Source of the DNA: Prunella strophiata | Lineage: Eukaryota > Chordata > Aves > Passeriformes > Prunellidae | DNA length: 64,000 bases | Direction: 5' to 3' | Assembly: GCA_036583965.1 (NCBI GenBank) | Contig: JAZBQD010000034.1 | Span: forward strand, 6,841,476 to 6,905,475 | Shown here: in pieces, positions 60,545-64,000 of the stretch | Numbering within the stretch: position 1 is the first letter of the stretch | Layout of the letters: each line of letters opens with the position of its first letter | Program-made: the position numbers and the translations under genes | The notes under the pieces: model-generated | Told to the model about the DNA's origin: nothing | The model's input: only the letters and a program-made list of their open reading frames with translations | The model's database searches: none

Positions 60545-62155
60545 TCTTCTTTCATGTGTTGTCTCACGAAACATTGTCTTGATTTGTTGGATGATGATGC
60601 TGGGCAGAATAGGTTACGTGCTCAAAGCTCTGGGATAGAACAAGAACAACATCTTGCTCCCCTCCCTCTCATAAAAGGCAGAAAATTAAATACAGATGCT
60701 CCAACCCCAGAGCTGTGTGTCTTTGCACATGAATGACAGTGTCCCTGCATTAGTGCTCAGACCCTTTAGGTGTTTGACATTGGAAAGTGGTGACACTGGA
60801 GGTGTCTCCTAAGGTGTTCCTGGTGCATTTTCCTTGTCAGCAAAACCCAGTCACACCTTGGTGTCATTGCCCAGAGCTGGTCCCTGGCTCTGTCCTCACC
60901 TGAAGTGTTGCTCTCTCAAGGACACTCTGTTGGCAAAGCCCCTATTTCTCAGACACGTGCATTGTCTCTGTCTATTTGTCTAAGTCCTCCAACTGAATTA
61001 TTACCAGATTTTTCTCATCTTGGAGTCGTCCTTTAACACCCTTCAAGTGTTTTGAGATTAATGCCTTCCTAGGTGTGGTGCCTACTCCTGCCTACTTGTC
61101 TTCTCTCAGTCTTCAATTACACAATGTTCTTTGCCAGCCCAAGGAGTATTTCAGCAGTGTTTCAAAATCCAAGGACAAAGTATCCTTCTGTTTCTTGAGA
61201 GTGTGACCTGTCATTGGCGTATTGTGCATTAAATTTATTTTGCTTTTGTCTTCTGTTTGAGTATTGAATTGGGTTTTGGTCTTTTTTTTTTTTTTTTTTT
61301 TTTTCTGATCCACACAAGAGAGGCATAAATAAATTGGATTTATCCCTTCTAAAATGTAATATCTCCCACATGCATTTCTTCTGGGAATCAAAGGGAGGGG
61401 GGTGCTTGTTCTCCTTGATGGAGGTTGTCCCAAAAAGCAATGCTTTGGTGGTAAAACAAAGGATTTATGTAGAGATGGATGAAGCAGTGATTTCCAGATT
61501 GGGTTCAGCTTTTCTAGGATCCATGCTAGGGTCTCAAATCATTCTGTCATCATCATACTAAAAGTCTATTACTGCAAAGCTAATGGCTTTTACGGGAAAT
61601 AACAATTGTAAAATTTTTTTGCATAGTCCCATAAAAGTTTCTCCCTCCCTTGTCATTTTCCAGGACTCCTTTCAGTGTCTGGGGTGCCCTCTTGCTTGCC
61701 TTCCTGGTTCATTGTTTTCCTGCTTTCACTATAACTTAGTGGTGTTTTACTTGGGTGAAGCAGAAAAATAAAAGGAGAGCCTTTCTGCTACAGAAGCACT
61801 TCATTCAATGTTTTTCTTGTGAAAAAGCACTGCACAAAAATAGGCAGTGATAGGTGAACACAGAGAATCTGACAGCAGTTTGTACAGTGGCTCTTTTGCC
61901 TGCAGGAATTTTCTGTGGTCCTTCAGAAGGAAACTGTCACATATTTCACTGAAAATAACGACGCAGAGGGTGTATCTCACACATCTAAACTTCTCGTGAC
62001 TCCTGTTGATGAAGAAACACCATTCTTGGCTTACAGCACAGCTTACCTCTACTGATATTACCACTGAGACAAAAGGCTGGAAATGTTGCTCCAGGATAAG
62101 GGTGGATAAGGCAAATATGAACATGCACAAACACACACACCCCCCCAGTGGTGCA
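60545..62155. other. Intergenic, ovomucoid to the next SPINK gene
   Basis: A short spacer of about 1.6 kb with a T run of 23 bases at 61282-61304 and no coding exon that I can support. It must hold the upstream control region of the gene at 62254. Confidence 0.6.
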
Positions 62156-62161
62156 GGCATA

Positions 62162-62169
62162 CATATAAG
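62162..62169 (+). promoter_or_regulatory. TATA-like box of the single-Kazal gene
   Basis: CATATAAG lies 85-92 bases before the ATG, the same spacing as in the other three genes. It follows a short CA/C-rich run (62126-62147). Confidence 0.55.
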
Positions 62170-62253
62170 CCTGGTTGCCACCTGAGGACAGAATCCAGGT
62201 TGTGTTTCCTGAGCAAAAGCCAAGCTCTGCTGCTCACAGCTCATCCAGCCACC

Positions 62254-63573
62254 ATGAAGATCACGGGGGTGCTGCTTCTGCTCTCTCTGGCCCTTTTCTG
62301 CATCTCAGGTGAGTGGCTCCACTGCCTCCTGCTCTGCCTCGGAGTAAGCGCTGGCTGTCTTCAAAACCACAAAAAAACATCCTCAGACTGGAAAGAGCTC
62401 CATTCTGCAAGGACTTATTTACTCCTAGAAAGATAGTGTTGAAAAGACTTGACATCAGAGACTATCACTTATGGGGTAATATTTTAGCAACAGAACTGAG
62501 TGGGTAAGAACAACTGTGGGAACAGCTCTACTCTCAGTGCTAGTTTATGCATAATGAAAGAAGTGACATGTACGTGGTGCAACCCGGAGACTCAGACAAC
62601 CAGTACTTAACCTCTGAAATGTTGCAGAAACACAAATAATTTTACTGAATGAAAGTGAACATTTCTTGTAGTCATCCTGAACCGAGGTGCAGTTTGAGAG
62701 CCTGAACTGCTGCAGAAGCTTTATAAATTCACCTCTCACAAAATACTATTCTTATTTAATAATAATATTGGCAATGCATATAAGATGCTGCCTCTGTGTG
62801 CTTGTCAGCTTTATGTCCCTGTTTACCTCAATAATTTGCTTCTCTTTTAGTTCATGTCCTGTTCTATCCTTTGAACCATAGAAAATGCCTTTCTCTTCTT
62901 TTATTTTACATGGCTTTTTCCATTTTGACAGTAACCCTCATTAAATAAAAATACTACAGAATCAACATACAGTATGGCATAACATTTTGCCTGAAATTCC
63001 TTTTGTCTAAGAATAATTTGCTAACACACAGGGAGTTGGAGGATATGTATTCAGGGCATGCATTCTTAGATTTTAACAGAATCCATGAATTGCATTTGTA
63101 ACATATTTCATTTTTTCTTCTTTTTTTTTTTTTTAGTTCCAGCTACTGATGCGCTGCAGGTAAGGGACAGATTTTTCTATTCTCCATCCTTTCTTTCCTT
63201 AAAGCAGTTTCTGTATAAATCTTTACTAATCACATCATGATGGAGCCTTTCAAAATCCTGAGACTCCCAGCTGCCTGAGCAATATTTGCCACAGATATTA
63301 TCGGGTGAAATTGCCATTTTCATCTGGTGATAGCTTCAACAAGTAGGGCAGTATTCAGTGCATGTCCAAGTTGTTGTCAAAGTTACTGCAGCATCATTTG
63401 CAGTGGTTGCACAGGCTCTGCATGGCTGGAGGCAGCACTGCCCTGCATCCTGCCCTGTCCCTGGGCTTTTCCTCAGCATCTGCTCCTGGGCAGCAAGGGG
63501 GCAGCTCAAGGGGTGTGTGGGGCCTCCTAATGTCACCTTTCTCACCCAGCTTTGGTTGAGAGCTCTTTTTTTT

Positions 63574-63626
<53 letters not shown>

Positions 63627-63777
63627 CTTTTTTTTTTTTTTTGTGAATACAGGCTGCACCAGTCTACTGCAAGAACCAGAGGACTATCAGGAATATGTGT
63701 TCCATGGAGTATGTGCCCCACTGTGGCTCTGATGGTGTCACCTACCCCAACAAATGCACGTTCTGCAACGCGTTCCT
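62254..63777 (+). CDS. Single-Kazal SPINK inhibitor, 3' end outside window
   Basis: A secreted small Kazal inhibitor, partial: exons 62254-62308, 63137-63159 and 63653-63777 encode 67 residues, and the last exon lies beyond the window. Signal peptide [18 protein letters not shown]; exon 2 gives VPATDALQ; exon 3 carries [20 protein letters not shown], then [20 protein letters not shown]. Five of six Kazal cysteines are visible; the sixth should be in the missing exon, entered in phase 2. P1 is Met (MCSME). It is closest to the last domain of ovoinhibitor ([13 protein letters not shown]). The ATG is preceded by 'ccagccacc', a good start context. A tract of 77 pyrimidines sits just before the exon 3 acceptor. 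The orthologue is not certain: several small SPINK genes follow ovomucoid in birds. Confidence 0.88.
63566..63642 (+). repeat. 77-base T tract before exon 3 acceptor
   Basis: 75 T and two C residues, ending ten bases before the exon 3 start at 63653 (ttgtgaatacag). It probably serves as the polypyrimidine tract, and its length is likely variable between individuals or misassembled. Confidence 0.9.
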
Positions 63778-63799
63778 GTACGTATGGAATAAATCTCTT

Positions 63800-64000
63800 C
63801 ACCTCCTAAGTGGTGAATTAACTTAGCTTAAACTGGGTAATCAGTCTTGGACACTGGTTGGAGAAGTAAAGTTCTTTTATTTTGTTGGTTTGTTCTCTCA
63901 TCAGCAAGGGTAATTTTTTTTTTTTTTTTATTGGGAGAGCTTGCTAGCAACTCCTTTCTTTCAGATATAGAGACAACAGTGTGTTCTCCATTTTCCTACT
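63800..64000. other. Start of intron 3 of the single-Kazal gene
   Basis: Intronic sequence running to the window end, with a short T run near 63912-63928. The terminal exon with cysteine VI is not reached. Confidence 0.6.

Overview
This window is avian nuclear DNA, probably from a songbird-type bird. The evidence is a set of chicken-repeat-1 (CR1) LINE 3' ends, compact introns with GT/AG borders, and the ovoinhibitor/ovomucoid pair of egg-white Kazal inhibitors. The passerine placement is only an inference from the third ovomucoid domain. No prokaryotic genes, CRISPR arrays or RNA genes were found.

The window is one tandem cluster of four secreted Kazal-type serine protease inhibitor genes, all on the + strand: (1) a SPINK5/LEKTI-like gene (coding 9428 to about 25986, poly(A) signal 26186) with three four-cysteine LEKTI-type domains, a basic linker and one six-cysteine Kazal domain; (2) ovoinhibitor (32112-43108), with seven Kazal domains in 16 exons; (3) ovomucoid (55249-60406), with three Kazal domains in 8 exons; (4) the first three exons of a single-Kazal SPINK gene (62254 onward), cut by the window end. 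All four share one plan: an exon of about 55 bases ending in phase 1 that holds most of the signal peptide, a tiny second exon of 20-26 bases ending in phase 0, then each inhibitor domain split over two exons by a phase-2 intron. Each gene has a TATA-like box about 75-100 bases before its ATG.

The flanks are as follows. Positions 1-9300 hold no gene I can support, only two CR1 fragments. Positions 26.2-32.0 kb are intergenic and contain nothing recognised. Positions 43.3-55.1 kb, between ovoinhibitor and ovomucoid, hold two CR1 copies and a dead Kazal exon (47300-47433) that lacks its second cysteine and its splice donor. This looks like the remains of a lost inhibitor domain or gene.

The most unusual items are: two unrelated minisatellites that each begin at or within a few bases of a 5' splice site (25 copies of a G-rich core after exon 10 of the SPINK5-like gene; 12 copies of a 42-base unit in ovoinhibitor that regenerates the donor in every unit); a GC-AG intron in the SPINK5-like gene; a decayed second Kazal domain at its 3' end, now apparently UTR; a CpG-rich CCAAT-containing patch in its intron 10; and ovomucoid domains with a Glu P1 residue (domain I) and a Gly-to-Trp change in the conserved CGTDG loop (domain II). 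Together the genes would supply secreted inhibitors with predicted P1 residues Arg, Lys, Phe, Met, Leu and Glu, a broad anti-protease set for egg white and epithelia.
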